A stretch of 54,755 nucleotides of DNA, from assembly GCA_902601235.1 (NCBI GenBank), contig CACKMG010000004.1, positions 1 through 54,755 on the forward strand, read 5' to 3'. Position 1 is the stretch's first letter. Each line of letters opens with the position of its first letter. The notes under the pieces were generated by a model. It had not been told where the DNA came from, made no database searches, and saw only the letters and a list, made by a program, of their open reading frames with translations. This DNA comes from an uncultured Pelagibacteraceae bacterium (lineage in GTDB: Bacteria > Pseudomonadota > Alphaproteobacteria > Pelagibacterales > Pelagibacteraceae). The position numbers and the translations under genes were made by a program. Positions 32,817 to 41,184 of this stretch are shown here, piece by piece.

Positions 32817-34851
32817 ATATAGATCAGATATAGATTCTCTTAGAGGCTACGCTGTCATCGCAGTAATATTATATCATTTTAAAGTTCCTTTCTTTCAAGG
32901 TGGTTTTATTGGGGTAGATATTTTTTTTGTAATCAGTGGCTATTTAATAACATCTATTATTCTTCAAGAGATGATAGATAAAAAATTTAACTTTGTTAAT
33001 TTTTACGAAAGGAGAATTAGAAGAATTATTCCTATATTATTTTTTGTTTTAATAGTTTCAATCTTAGTTCAAAATAAATTATTTTTATATGATGAAAAAA
33101 TTGATTTTTATAAAATAATATTAAGTATTGTTTTTTTTGTTTCTAACTTATGGTTTGCACAATCTGGGTCATATTTTGAACCTGATGTGAGTAATTCTCA
33201 TTTGTTGCATACTTGGAGTTTATCGATTGAAGAACAATTTTATCTTATTTTCCCTTTCTTTTTGTTTTTATTTTATAAAAGAAATTTAATTTTAATCTTG
33301 ATAGTTTTATTTTTAATAAGTTTTTTACTTGCAAATAATGGAGGTATATTAAAAAAAACCTATCCTTTTTATGATGATTTTGAATTTATAAAATTACCTT
33401 CAAATAGTTTCTATCTTTTACCGACTAGAATATGGGAACTTTTAGCCGGTTCAATAATTTCTATTTTGAAAATTAAATATGTAGATTTTGTTGAAAAAAT
33501 TTTAGTTAAAAAAAATATTTTAAATATTTTAGGTTATATATTAATTTTTATTTCTTTTATTTTTTTTTCAGATAAAGTTTATCATCCAAGTATATACACA
33601 CTTATTCCAATTTTGGGTATTTCGATACTTTTGCTTTTTGAAATTGAAAACAAATTTTGGTTTAAAAAAATTATTAACAATACTGTAATGCAGAATGTTG
33701 GTTTAATTTCTTATAGTTTATATTTATGGCATCTACCAATTTTATACTTTTATATTGATTATTTTGGACCTAAAAAATTTCACATCTATGAAACTATTTT
33801 ATTAATTTTTGTAAGCTTTATTTTCTCCATTTTATCTTATAATTTTATCGAAAAGGTCTTTAGAAGAAAAATTATTTTTAAAAGAGGAAATACATTAAAA
33901 ATTTTTCTAATTATTACTATACTAATATCTGGAATATGTTTTTATAAAATAAATTATCAAAACTTTAAAAAGGATTATCCAAAATATATCAATAAGATAG
34001 TAGAGGAAAAGAAATATTTTAAAAATGAATTTTTTAAAAACTGTTTATCAGATCCAAACAAATTTATTTCACCAAAAAATAGTTGTGTTATAGGAAATAA
34101 AAATAAAATAACATATGCATTTGTGGGTGACTCTCATATGGGAATTATTTCAAAAGAGCTGGATAAGGTCTTAAAAGTTGAAAATAAAGGAGGTCGTCAA
34201 TTAACTTATAATGGCTGTTTACCCTCAAATGAACTAAAAATTTATAATCAACCACGATATAAATGTCAAAAATATTACAATGAATTAATCAGTTTTTTGA
34301 GTGAAAAAAAAAATATTAAAACTGTAATTTTTTATTATAGGTGGGATCTTTATTACAATGGAAAAAGATTTAATAATTTAGAAGGTGGTATCGAAAAAGG
34401 CAAAGATCATATTGTAATTAAATCTAATCAAAATTTAAAAAACTTAAATATAAACGATCTAAATTCAAGTTTAAATAATTTCTTTCAAGAAATTAAAAAG
34501 CTTAATAAAGAGATTATAATAGTTAAATCAACACCAGAAATGGGTTGGGAAATACCAGGTTTTCTTGCAAAAAGACTTTTAATTAATCAAAATATAGATA
34601 AAAATTTTTTATCTATTGAAAAGAATTTATATAAAAAAAGAAATTATAATTTTGATAATTTTATAAATAAAATACAAAAAGAATTAAATTTAAAAATCTA
34701 TGATCCAGAAAAAATTTTTTGTGACGAGAAAAGATGTTTTGCATTTGAAAATGATTTCCCTCTTTTTTATGATGATGATCATCTTTCAAGTTTGGGTTCA
34801 AAAAAAATATCTGTTGACTTAGTAGATTTTATAAATGAAAAGGGACTATAA
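32809..34851 (+). CDS. Acyltransferase-3 / SGNH surface-glycan O-acyltransferase (intact)
   Basis: This is a 680-aa OafA-like protein. It starts with KYRSDIDSLRGYAVIAVILYHF and GVDIFFVISGYLITSIIL. About ten membrane segments run to residue ~375, then a single linker helix (IFLIITILISGICFY). The periplasmic SGNH domain has block I FVGDSHMG and the catalytic DDDHLSSLGSKKI near the end. It should O-acetylate the glycan or its lipid-linked precursor. It is the intact counterpart of the frameshifted gene at 1051-2963. The two are paralogous families rather than recent copies, since the sequences have diverged widely. Confidence 0.92.
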   Translation: MIKYRSDIDSLRGYAVIAVILYHFKVPFFQGGFIGVDIFFVISGYLITSIILQEMIDKKFNFVNFYERRIRRIIPILFFVLIVSILVQNKLFLYDEKIDFYKIILSIVFFVSNLWFAQSGSYFEPDVSNSHLLHTWSLSIEEQFYLIFPFFLFLFYKRNLILILIVLFLISFLLANNGGILKKTYPFYDDFEFIKLPSNSFYLLPTRIWELLAGSIISILKIKYVDFVEKILVKKNILNILGYILIFISFIFFSDKVYHPSIYTLIPILGISILLLFEIENKFWFKKIINNTVMQNVGLISYSLYLWHLPILYFYIDYFGPKKFHIYETILLIFVSFIFSILSYNFIEKVFRRKIIFKRGNTLKIFLIITILISGICFYKINYQNFKKDYPKYINKIVEEKKYFKNEFFKNCLSDPNKFISPKNSCVIGNKNKITYAFVGDSHMGIISKELDKVLKVENKGGRQLTYNGCLPSNELKIYNQPRYKCQKYYNELISFLSEKKNIKTVIFYYRWDLYYNGKRFNNLEGGIEKGKDHIVIKSNQNLKNLNINDLNSSLNNFFQEIKKLNKEIIIVKSTPEMGWEIPGFLAKRLLINQNIDKNFLSIEKNLYKKRNYNFDNFINKIQKELNLKIYDPEKIFCDEKRCFAFENDFPLFYDDDHLSSLGSKKISVDLVDFINEKGL

Positions 34852-34869
34852 TTTTATATATCAAGGTTT

Positions 34870-35886
34870 ATGAAAACTGCATTAATCATAACAACTATAA
34901 ATAGGATTAATAGGAATATTTTGAAGTTTTCAAACTATTGTAAAAAAAACAAATGGGATTTAATCATTATTGGAGATAAAAAGAGTCCAAAAAACTACAA
35001 ACTTAAATATGGACAATTTTTTAGTTTAAAGGAACAAAAAAAACTTAATTTCAATTATTCTAAGATTTGTTCTGAAAATTCTTATACTAGAAAAAATATC
35101 GGCTATTTGATTGCCTTAAAAAAAATGAATGATGTTTTAATTGAAACTGATGATGATAATTTCCCTACAAATAAATTTTTTAAAAAAAGAAAAAAAATTT
35201 TTTTTGTGAGAGAAATCTTAAATAAAGAATGGGTAAATATTTATGATATTTTTCTTAAAGGTAAAGCAAATATATGGCCTAGAGGCTTACCTTTAGAAAA
35301 AATAAAATCAAACAAAATTAATATGAGTAAAAAAAAAATTAAAGGTAACTTTCTTTTACAACAAGGTTTAGCTGATAATAATCCTGATGTAGATGCAATC
35401 TATAGATTAATGAATGAAAAAATCAAAATTAAATTCATCGACAATAAAAAAATTAGTATTGGTAGAGCAATAACTCCAACAAATAGTCAAAATACTACCT
35501 GGTTTAAACATATTTCTACACTTATGTATTTACCAACCACATGCTCGATGCGTGAGACTGATATTTATCGAGGATACATAGCCAGCAATATACTTAATAA
35601 ACTTAATTTAAAAACTTTATTTCACAGTCCAAATCTTATTCAAAATAGAAATGATCATGATCTTTTTAATGATTATCAGCAAGAATTACCTATATACCAA
35701 AATTCAGCTAAAATATTAGATCAGCTTCAGAAATTAAATTTTTCAAAAGAAAAAAATAATTTAGCGAAATGTTTGATCAAATCTTACAAACTTATGATAA
35801 AATTGGGATTAATCAAAAAAACAGAGTTAAAATATTTAGAGGCTTGGATTAAAGATATTCAAAAAATTACAGAAAAAATTCTTTAA
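34870..35886 (+). CDS. STELLO/DUF288-like putative glycosyltransferase
   Basis: This is a 338-aa protein. It starts TALIITTINRINRNIL and continues with DLIIIGDKKSP. YTRKNIGYLIALKKMNDVLIETDDDNFP has the acidic ETDDDN site typical of STELLO (DUF288) proteins, and IWPRGLPLEKI is a second family landmark. YLPTTCSMRETDIYRGYIA follows. These proteins have a GT-A-like fold; STELLO itself is known from plant Golgi and the bacterial members are largely uncharacterised. It is the last gene of the plus-strand run from pseB, ending 34 bp before the convergent methyltransferase gene. Confidence 0.7.
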   Translation: MKTALIITTINRINRNILKFSNYCKKNKWDLIIIGDKKSPKNYKLKYGQFFSLKEQKKLNFNYSKICSENSYTRKNIGYLIALKKMNDVLIETDDDNFPTNKFFKKRKKIFFVREILNKEWVNIYDIFLKGKANIWPRGLPLEKIKSNKINMSKKKIKGNFLLQQGLADNNPDVDAIYRLMNEKIKIKFIDNKKISIGRAITPTNSQNTTWFKHISTLMYLPTTCSMRETDIYRGYIASNILNKLNLKTLFHSPNLIQNRNDHDLFNDYQQELPIYQNSAKILDQLQKLNFSKEKNNLAKCLIKSYKLMIKLGLIKKTELKYLEAWIKDIQKITEKIL

Positions 35887-35920
35887 TAAAATTAATTTAA
35901 GTAGGTTGCTTCAACTTTAA

Positions 35921-36652
35921 TTAAATTTTCTTTATTTCTATAACAGCTGAAAATCGATCAGCTGAAAAAGCTCGAAAAAAATATTCTTCATTATTAAAAT
36001 TTTCTGTTAAAGCTTTATATTCTCCAACATCCCAACCAGGGTAATTATGTAATTCATCAAATTTAATTATTGCTTTATCACATAAATATTTTTTGATATT
36101 TTTTAAGATAAAATCACATGTTTCATAGGTATCGGTATCTATATGTACAAATCTAATTTTAGGATTTTTTTCATCTAAAAATTTGATTAATGTATCCTGA
36201 ATCCATCCTTTAATTGGTATCACGTTTGATTTTAATTTTGGAATTTTTTTATTTAAATTATAGCTACCAGCTTTTATCCTATGACCAAGCCAATCTTCTT
36301 TAAGTCCTTCAAATGAGTCAAATCCAAATATTTCATCAACATGACTGGAAAAAAAATTTATTGATTGCCCTTTGAATACACCAAATTCAAGAAAGATGCC
36401 TTTAATCTCTTTGTTATTTTTTTTTGCTAATTTGATAGCATATTCATTTATTTCATTTTCTTTTATTAAAACAGATTTTTTAAAGAATTTTTTAAAAAAA
36501 TTGTAACTATTTAATACTTCTTCTTTTTTATATAAATTGTAAGGAGTATTTGGGTTTTCATGCACTGGTGATAAGTTTATTTTTAAAAAAGTTAGGGCTC
36601 TTTTGATAGGTCTTAAGAATTTTATCAAAATTATTTTCAATAATGATTTCAT
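35921..36652 (-). CDS. TylF-like class I SAM-dependent methyltransferase
   Basis: This is a 243-aa protein. GIFLEFGVFKGQSINFF (~residues 85-101) is the SAM loop and IFGFDSFEGLKEDW is a TylF-like acidic/Phe segment. RFVHIDTDTYETCDFILKNI with IIKFDELHNYPGW supplies acidic metal ligands. The first 35 residues are basic and hydrophobic and may contact the membrane. It is separated by 244 bp of gene-free DNA from the fucosyltransferase-like genes upstream, so it probably has its own promoter. The methyl acceptor is unknown. Confidence 0.8.
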   Translation of the reverse strand: MKSLLKIILIKFLRPIKRALTFLKINLSPVHENPNTPYNLYKKEEVLNSYNFFKKFFKKSVLIKENEINEYAIKLAKKNNKEIKGIFLEFGVFKGQSINFFSSHVDEIFGFDSFEGLKEDWLGHRIKAGSYNLNKKIPKLKSNVIPIKGWIQDTLIKFLDEKNPKIRFVHIDTDTYETCDFILKNIKKYLCDKAIIKFDELHNYPGWDVGEYKALTENFNNEEYFFRAFSADRFSAVIEIKKI

Positions 36653-36896
36653 ATATCTTATTTTATTTACTGATTTAAATTATATTTAAAATACATGTTT
36701 ATTGTTTTTTTTTGTAAATTAAAAGTAAAAAGAAGTAAAAAATAAGACAAAACTGTTTCTCAATTGATAAACGATTAAATAAGTTTTTATTTTTTTATCT
36801 AAATATAGTTGATTATTGTACAACTTCCTAAATTTTGAAATTATTTTTAATTGTTAAATATCTTTATTAAATTTTGTTTAGATAGAAACACTAAAT
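36653..36896. other. Largest gene-free gap (244 bp)
   Basis: This is the longest non-coding stretch in the window, lying between two same-strand genes. It is almost pure A/T. I see no ORF with family resemblance, no tRNA and no clear stem-loop plus T-run. A weak inverted repeat (TTTAG...CTAAA, 9-base loop, near 36880) just past the stop of the upstream operon is too short to call a terminator. It probably ends the large phosphonate/fucosyltransferase transcript and carries the promoter of the 35921-36652 gene. Confidence 0.4.
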
Positions 36897-37916
36897 CTAA
36901 TTATATTTTTTAACCTTTTTTATTTTGCCAAAAATAAACGGAAAATGATTCTTAAGATACCATTTCCATCTTGAAATATATATATTTCGAGAATTGTATC
37001 CAAAAAATATTTCATGATCATTTTGTTTTTTGGTGCTAAATTTTTGTGCAGCACTGACAATATTTGACTTTACATATGTTATTCCATTACATTTAGAGAG
37101 AATTAACATTTCTATTACTGCCTCTTTCCCCAACTTGAATCTGTGATCTGTTCTTGGATATATTTTAAAAGAATCAATTTTAGTCATTCTATAAGATGGA
37201 TAATATATTAATTTATCTTTATATTTTTTTTTTAGTCTGTCCAAATAATCCTGCTCCTCAGTAACTAAAAAAACTTTATTATATTTATATCTTTCAATTA
37301 ATTGATCTATATTATCTATCATTTCAGAAATAGTTGAAGGATAAGCATGTCTCCTAGCTGTTTTATAACTAGACCCTCTAAAATGAACTCCAAGTATATT
37401 ATCATTTCGGAAAAAATTTTTCTTAAAAAAAATATTAGCTTCATTGGTGAATTTTTTTTTGATTTTAATTTTATTAAAAACTTGTTTAAGTTTTTTATCT
37501 TGAATATCTATAGCCATATTTTTTTGAAATTTATCACTCGAAAAAATTAAATTTGAACTTTTATAAACATCCTCAATTTTAAAATTATTTATTCTTTCAA
37601 AATAGTAATCCCAAGCATTAAATGAATTATCTACTTTCTTTTCTTCATTATAAATTGTCGTAAAATTTTTCATATCAATTATTGGGATAAAGCGATTATC
37701 TTCACAAAACTTTAATTGATTTAAAACAAATGTCAGATTGGAGAAGAGTCCTGCGCCTGGGGACCTGTTTATTATATAAAAAATTTTGTTGGGGTTTTTT
37801 TTTCCTAAGGAAATATATCTTAATCCTCTATTTATTAGATATTTATCTTTATTAAATTTTCTCTTAAAGTAAGCCTTCGGGCCTTGATTTGTTAAATATT
37901 TTTTTAATAAACTCAT
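36897..37916 (-). CDS. Fucosyltransferase-like glycosyltransferase, paralogue 2 of a tandem pair
   Basis: This is a 339-aa protein resembling NodZ/O-fucosyltransferase-type GT-B enzymes. IFYIINRSPGAGLFSNLTFVLNQL is an N-terminal Gly-rich start. LGVHFRGSSYKTARRHAYPST carries the H-x-R-G motif that binds GDP-fucose in this superfamily. KVFLVTEEQDYLDRL and KEAVIEMLILSKCNGITYVKSN follow. GDP-fucose can be made by gmd and fcl (51451-53447). Its ATG overlaps the stop of the paralogue at 37916-38938. The two share a 36-residue identical block encoded by a 109-bp perfect DNA repeat, although the rest has diverged. Confidence 0.75.
   Translation of the reverse strand: MSLLKKYLTNQGPKAYFKRKFNKDKYLINRGLRYISLGKKNPNKIFYIINRSPGAGLFSNLTFVLNQLKFCEDNRFIPIIDMKNFTTIYNEEKKVDNSFNAWDYYFERINNFKIEDVYKSSNLIFSSDKFQKNMAIDIQDKKLKQVFNKIKIKKKFTNEANIFFKKNFFRNDNILGVHFRGSSYKTARRHAYPSTISEMIDNIDQLIERYKYNKVFLVTEEQDYLDRLKKKYKDKLIYYPSYRMTKIDSFKIYPRTDHRFKLGKEAVIEMLILSKCNGITYVKSNIVSAAQKFSTKKQNDHEIFFGYNSRNIYISRWKWYLKNHFPFIFGKIKKVKKYN
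37583..37691. repeat. 109-bp perfect direct repeat, copy A
   Basis: Base-by-base comparison shows 37583-37691 to be identical to 38590-38698 over 109 bp, with mismatches starting immediately on both sides. Each copy lies in the same reading frame at the corresponding place of two tandem fucosyltransferase-like genes. The spacing is 1007 bp, almost exactly one gene length. Confidence 0.97.
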
Positions 37917-38938
37917 TACTTATTTTTGAAACCACCAATAATCTCAGGAGCCATATTTTTGTAATACCACATTAATGGAGCAATATATTCATTAGAGGTA
38001 TTCAATCCATTAAATAAAGAGTAATATTTAATTCTATTTTTTTTATCTAAAAACTTAACAAATTCACTTACGTTTGTTTGAGTATGTAAAAAACCTCTGC
38101 ACTTTGAGATGATCAAAGCATCTAAAAGAATTTCACATCCAAGTCGATATCTATGTAATTTTCTTGGAAAAATTTTAAAAGCATTGTCTTTGTTAGATCT
38201 GAACGTATCTAAATAATACAAATTATTTTCAAAATTTTTTTTCATTTTTTCGAAAAATTGCTTATCTTCGGTACACAAAAAAATTTTTTGATATTTATAT
38301 GAGGAGACAAGTTGATTTATTTTATTTATTGTTTGACTATGTGTTGCAGGAAAAGGATGGTTTGCTGAAGTTTTGTAACTAGTACCTCTATAATGTACAG
38401 CCAAAGTATTCGTATTAAGAAATTTTTTAAAAAAATCATCTGATTGATCTAAAAATTTTTTTTTAATTTTGAAATAACTTGAACCTATATTTTGAAATTT
38501 TTTATTTGAAATAGTGTTATTAAATTGCTTAAAAAATTTATTTTTTGTAATGATTACACGTCTAGATTTATAAACTTCTTCAAGCTCATAATTATTTATT
38601 CTTTCAAAATAGTAATCCCAAGCATTAAATGAATTATCTACTTTCTTTTCTTCATTATAAATTGTCGTAAAATTTTTCATATCAATTATTGGGATAAAAT
38701 TGTTTTTTTTTGCTATTTCTAAATGATTGAATACATATATTAAATTTGAAAATAAGCCTGCACCGGGCGATCTTTTGATGACATAGAATATCTTGTTTTT
38801 ATTTTTTTTTCCAAAATTGTAAAAATCAAAGTTTATCTCTAGTTTGGAGTTTATTTCATTTTGGTCAAATAAAGGTGCAGCATCTTTTTCAAGAAGAAAA
38901 TTTTTAAGAATCTTAGACAATTTTTTAAATTTAATCAT
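37916..38938 (-). CDS. Fucosyltransferase-like glycosyltransferase, paralogue 1 of a tandem pair
   Basis: This is a 340-aa relative of the next gene. It has IFYVIKRSPGAGLFSNLIYVFNHL, LAVHYRGTSYKTSANHPFPATHS (H-x-R-G-type donor site), IFLCTEDKQFFEKM and GCEILLDALIISKCRGFLHT. The region FIPIIDMKNFTTIYNEEKKV and the following 16 residues are identical to the paralogue. It lies 11 bp downstream of the phosphonoacetaldehyde-reductase-like gene and so at the distal end of the phosphonate operon. GDP-fucose as donor is inferred from family and from gmd/fcl in the window. Confidence 0.75.
   Translation of the reverse strand: MIKFKKLSKILKNFLLEKDAAPLFDQNEINSKLEINFDFYNFGKKNKNKIFYVIKRSPGAGLFSNLIYVFNHLEIAKKNNFIPIIDMKNFTTIYNEEKKVDNSFNAWDYYFERINNYELEEVYKSRRVIITKNKFFKQFNNTISNKKFQNIGSSYFKIKKKFLDQSDDFFKKFLNTNTLAVHYRGTSYKTSANHPFPATHSQTINKINQLVSSYKYQKIFLCTEDKQFFEKMKKNFENNLYYLDTFRSNKDNAFKIFPRKLHRYRLGCEILLDALIISKCRGFLHTQTNVSEFVKFLDKKNRIKYYSLFNGLNTSNEYIAPLMWYYKNMAPEIIGGFKNK
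38590..38698. repeat. 109-bp perfect direct repeat, copy B
   Basis: This is the second copy of the repeat at 37583-37691, with the same orientation and same codon phase. It codes for the block from FIPIIDMKNFTTIY to WDYYFERINN. Synonymous positions are also identical, which protein-level selection would not produce. Confidence 0.97.
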
Positions 38939-38949
38939 ATTAATTTAAA

Positions 38950-40074
38950 TCAAACTTTGTTAATTTTACTAAAATTTTTTATTTCGTTATTTTGAATAAT
39001 TCTATACAGATCTGTCTTATCAAGTTCTATTGGATTGTTCTTTAGTCTATCTAAATTTGTTTCATTTATAATATTTTGAATCTCTTTTTTGATATTTATG
39101 TTCAATTTTTTAAAATTTATTTCTAAACCAAGATTATCTATTATTTTTTGATAAAATAAATTTAAATCCTTAATTGAATTAGTTTTCGTAATTTTGAATA
39201 ATTTTTTAAATCTATTATTAATATTAATTTTTTTTTTAGCCCTTTTAGAATTGATAAAATTAAAAAAAAGAAAACTATTTATGGTCAGTGTAACGGCATG
39301 TCCATGACTTAAATTGTAGTAAGTGCTAAAATAATAAGAAACTGCATGAGGTCCATTTGTTTTGGCAATATTAATTGCTTTTCCTGAAAAGTTAGATGAT
39401 CGAGATATTTCTATTGAGCTTTTTTTATCATTTGATCTAATATATTTACGCCAGTTTTTAAATGCTAATTTTAGAGATCTTAAGGAATATTTAATGCTTT
39501 CTTTAGTAGAATTTACCGAAAATAACGACTCAGTTGATTGACATATAGTATCCATAAGACTACTTGCTTTAACATAATCAGAAGATTTCAAGGAAAACTC
39601 AGGAACAATTGAAAAATAATTAGGTTTTACTAAATTACTTGAGTAAGAAAATTTTTTATTTTTAATAAAAATTGTTCCAAATTTTGTTACTTCTGCACCA
39701 GTCCCAGCGGTAGTTGGTATTATCAAAGTAGGAATCTTTTTTTTAATTTTAAAAGTCAGATTTTTTTCAATTATTTTTTTTATATTTTTTTGACCAAAAA
39801 AAACACTACTTAACTTGCTATAGTCAATTGATGTTCCTCCTCCAATACCCAATATCATATCTGGCTTAAATTTATTTATTATTTTTTGAATTCTTAAAAA
39901 TTCTCGCAACTCAGGTTGTCGTCTCGTTTTATAATATATATAGGTATCTTTTTTTTTTAAGAGTTTTAAAATTCGATCTCTCGCACCTGAAAATTTGAAT
40001 GAATTTTGTCCAGTTATAATTAATATTTTTTTATTAATTATTTTTTTTTGAATATTTTTAAATTTAATTTCCAT
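38950..40074 (-). CDS. Iron-containing alcohol dehydrogenase, probable phosphonoacetaldehyde reductase
   Basis: This is a 374-aa group III alcohol dehydrogenase. The NAD loop GGGTSIDYSK is at 78-87 and PTTAGTGAE at 120-128. The metal-ligand frame sits at the family spacing: Asp175, position 179, His243 and His257. Position 179 is Gln instead of His, so the metal site is slightly altered. Directly after ppd and pepM, the natural reaction is reduction of phosphonoacetaldehyde to 2-hydroxyethylphosphonate, as PhpC does. That product is the substrate of the oxygenase at 14098-15417. The reaction is assigned from family plus context. Confidence 0.85.
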   Translation of the reverse strand: MEIKFKNIQKKIINKKILIITGQNSFKFSGARDRILKLLKKKDTYIYYKTRRQPELREFLRIQKIINKFKPDMILGIGGGTSIDYSKLSSVFFGQKNIKKIIEKNLTFKIKKKIPTLIIPTTAGTGAEVTKFGTIFIKNKKFSYSSNLVKPNYFSIVPEFSLKSSDYVKASSLMDTICQSTESLFSVNSTKESIKYSLRSLKLAFKNWRKYIRSNDKKSSIEISRSSNFSGKAINIAKTNGPHAVSYYFSTYYNLSHGHAVTLTINSFLFFNFINSKRAKKKININNRFKKLFKITKTNSIKDLNLFYQKIIDNLGLEINFKKLNINIKKEIQNIINETNLDRLKNNPIELDKTDLYRIIQNNEIKNFSKINKV

Positions 40075-40080
40075 TAAAAT

Positions 40081-41184
40081 TTAATTACTCATAAAATTTT
40101 TTTTAATTTGAATCAAATCTCTTGGTCTTTCTAAATTATTTATTGATTTATTCTTTATTCTTACTTCTAAAAAACTTGGACCTTTACATTTGATAAATGA
40201 ATTTATATTTTTTTGCATTTCTTTTGAATTTTTTATTAGATGATAGTTTTTAAATCTTAGAGATTTTGCAAAATCTTTTAAATTAATTTTTTCTATAAAT
40301 GTTTTTTGACTACCAACTGACTCATGTACATTATTGTTTAATAAGATATATTTAAATTTACTTGAGGCTATATTAGCTGCTGTGAAAATAGATCCTAAAT
40401 GCATCAAAAAAGAACCATCCCCATCAAGACAGTATGATTTACCTTTAAAAAATTTTGAGATAGTGGATGATATCATGGCGGAATGCCCCATTCCTCCTAC
40501 CATATAAAAATCTTTTCCCTTATTAAGAAACTTCTTATATTTTCTTAACTGATATAATTCCCTTGAAGTAAAACCAGTGGTAGCAATTATTTTTGATTTT
40601 TTTTCTATTTTTAAGAGTAAATTTTCGATAAACTTAAATCTATCAATCGAAAACTTATTATTTTTGGTAGTATTTTTTTTATTACTAACTAAAGTTTTTT
40701 TTTCAATTAAACATGCAACTGGCTTATTATTTTTTTTTGAATAATTAATTAGATTTTTAATTTTTTTAATATCATGATTGCTTCTTAATATTAAGGTTTT
40801 GATTTTTAACAATTTAAGAATTTGCAAAGTTATATTTCCTTTTGCATTATGTTGTGGTTCGTCGTTGTTAAACTGTGGGGAACCTCGCCAACCAATTATT
40901 AATAATATTGGTATTGAGTAAACATTTTCATGTGCAATTGAAACAAGAGGATTTATCGCATTCCCTAGACCAGAATTTTGAAAATATACACAAGGAATTT
41001 TTTTAGTAGACAAATGATATCCTATTCCCATCGCAACAGCACTTCCCTCATTTACAGTAACAAAATGATTTTTTTTACTATTAATTAAATTAGAAAATTT
41101 TTTTAAAACACTATCAGGAACTCCTGAAAAAAAATTTATTTTAGAATTATCTAAAATCTTAATCAACCTTTTTACTTCAATCAT
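40081..41184 (-). CDS. ppd: Phosphonopyruvate decarboxylase
   Basis: This is a 367-aa thiamine-diphosphate enzyme. It converts 3-phosphonopyruvate to phosphonoacetaldehyde, the irreversible step that pulls phosphonate synthesis forward. It has NEGSAVAMG (45-53, with the ThDP-activating Glu), QNSGLGNAINPL (69-80), GWRGSP (98-103) and DEPQH (108-112), all typical of Ppd. The ThDP/Mg motif runs from GDGS (255-258) to NNNVHES (283-289). Its start overlaps the end of pepM by 8 bp, so the two are translationally coupled. Confidence 0.93.
   Translation of the reverse strand: MIEVKRLIKILDNSKINFFSGVPDSVLKKFSNLINSKKNHFVTVNEGSAVAMGIGYHLSTKKIPCVYFQNSGLGNAINPLVSIAHENVYSIPILLIIGWRGSPQFNNDEPQHNAKGNITLQILKLLKIKTLILRSNHDIKKIKNLINYSKKNNKPVACLIEKKTLVSNKKNTTKNNKFSIDRFKFIENLLLKIEKKSKIIATTGFTSRELYQLRKYKKFLNKGKDFYMVGGMGHSAMISSTISKFFKGKSYCLDGDGSFLMHLGSIFTAANIASSKFKYILLNNNVHESVGSQKTFIEKINLKDFAKSLRFKNYHLIKNSKEMQKNINSFIKCKGPSFLEVRIKNKSINNLERPRDLIQIKKNFMSN

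Noticed and set aside
36653..36896. Possible terminator hairpin or small RNA in the 244-bp gap
   Set aside because: The only inverted repeat is five bases with a nine-base loop and no GC; indistinguishable from chance in such A/T-rich DNA.
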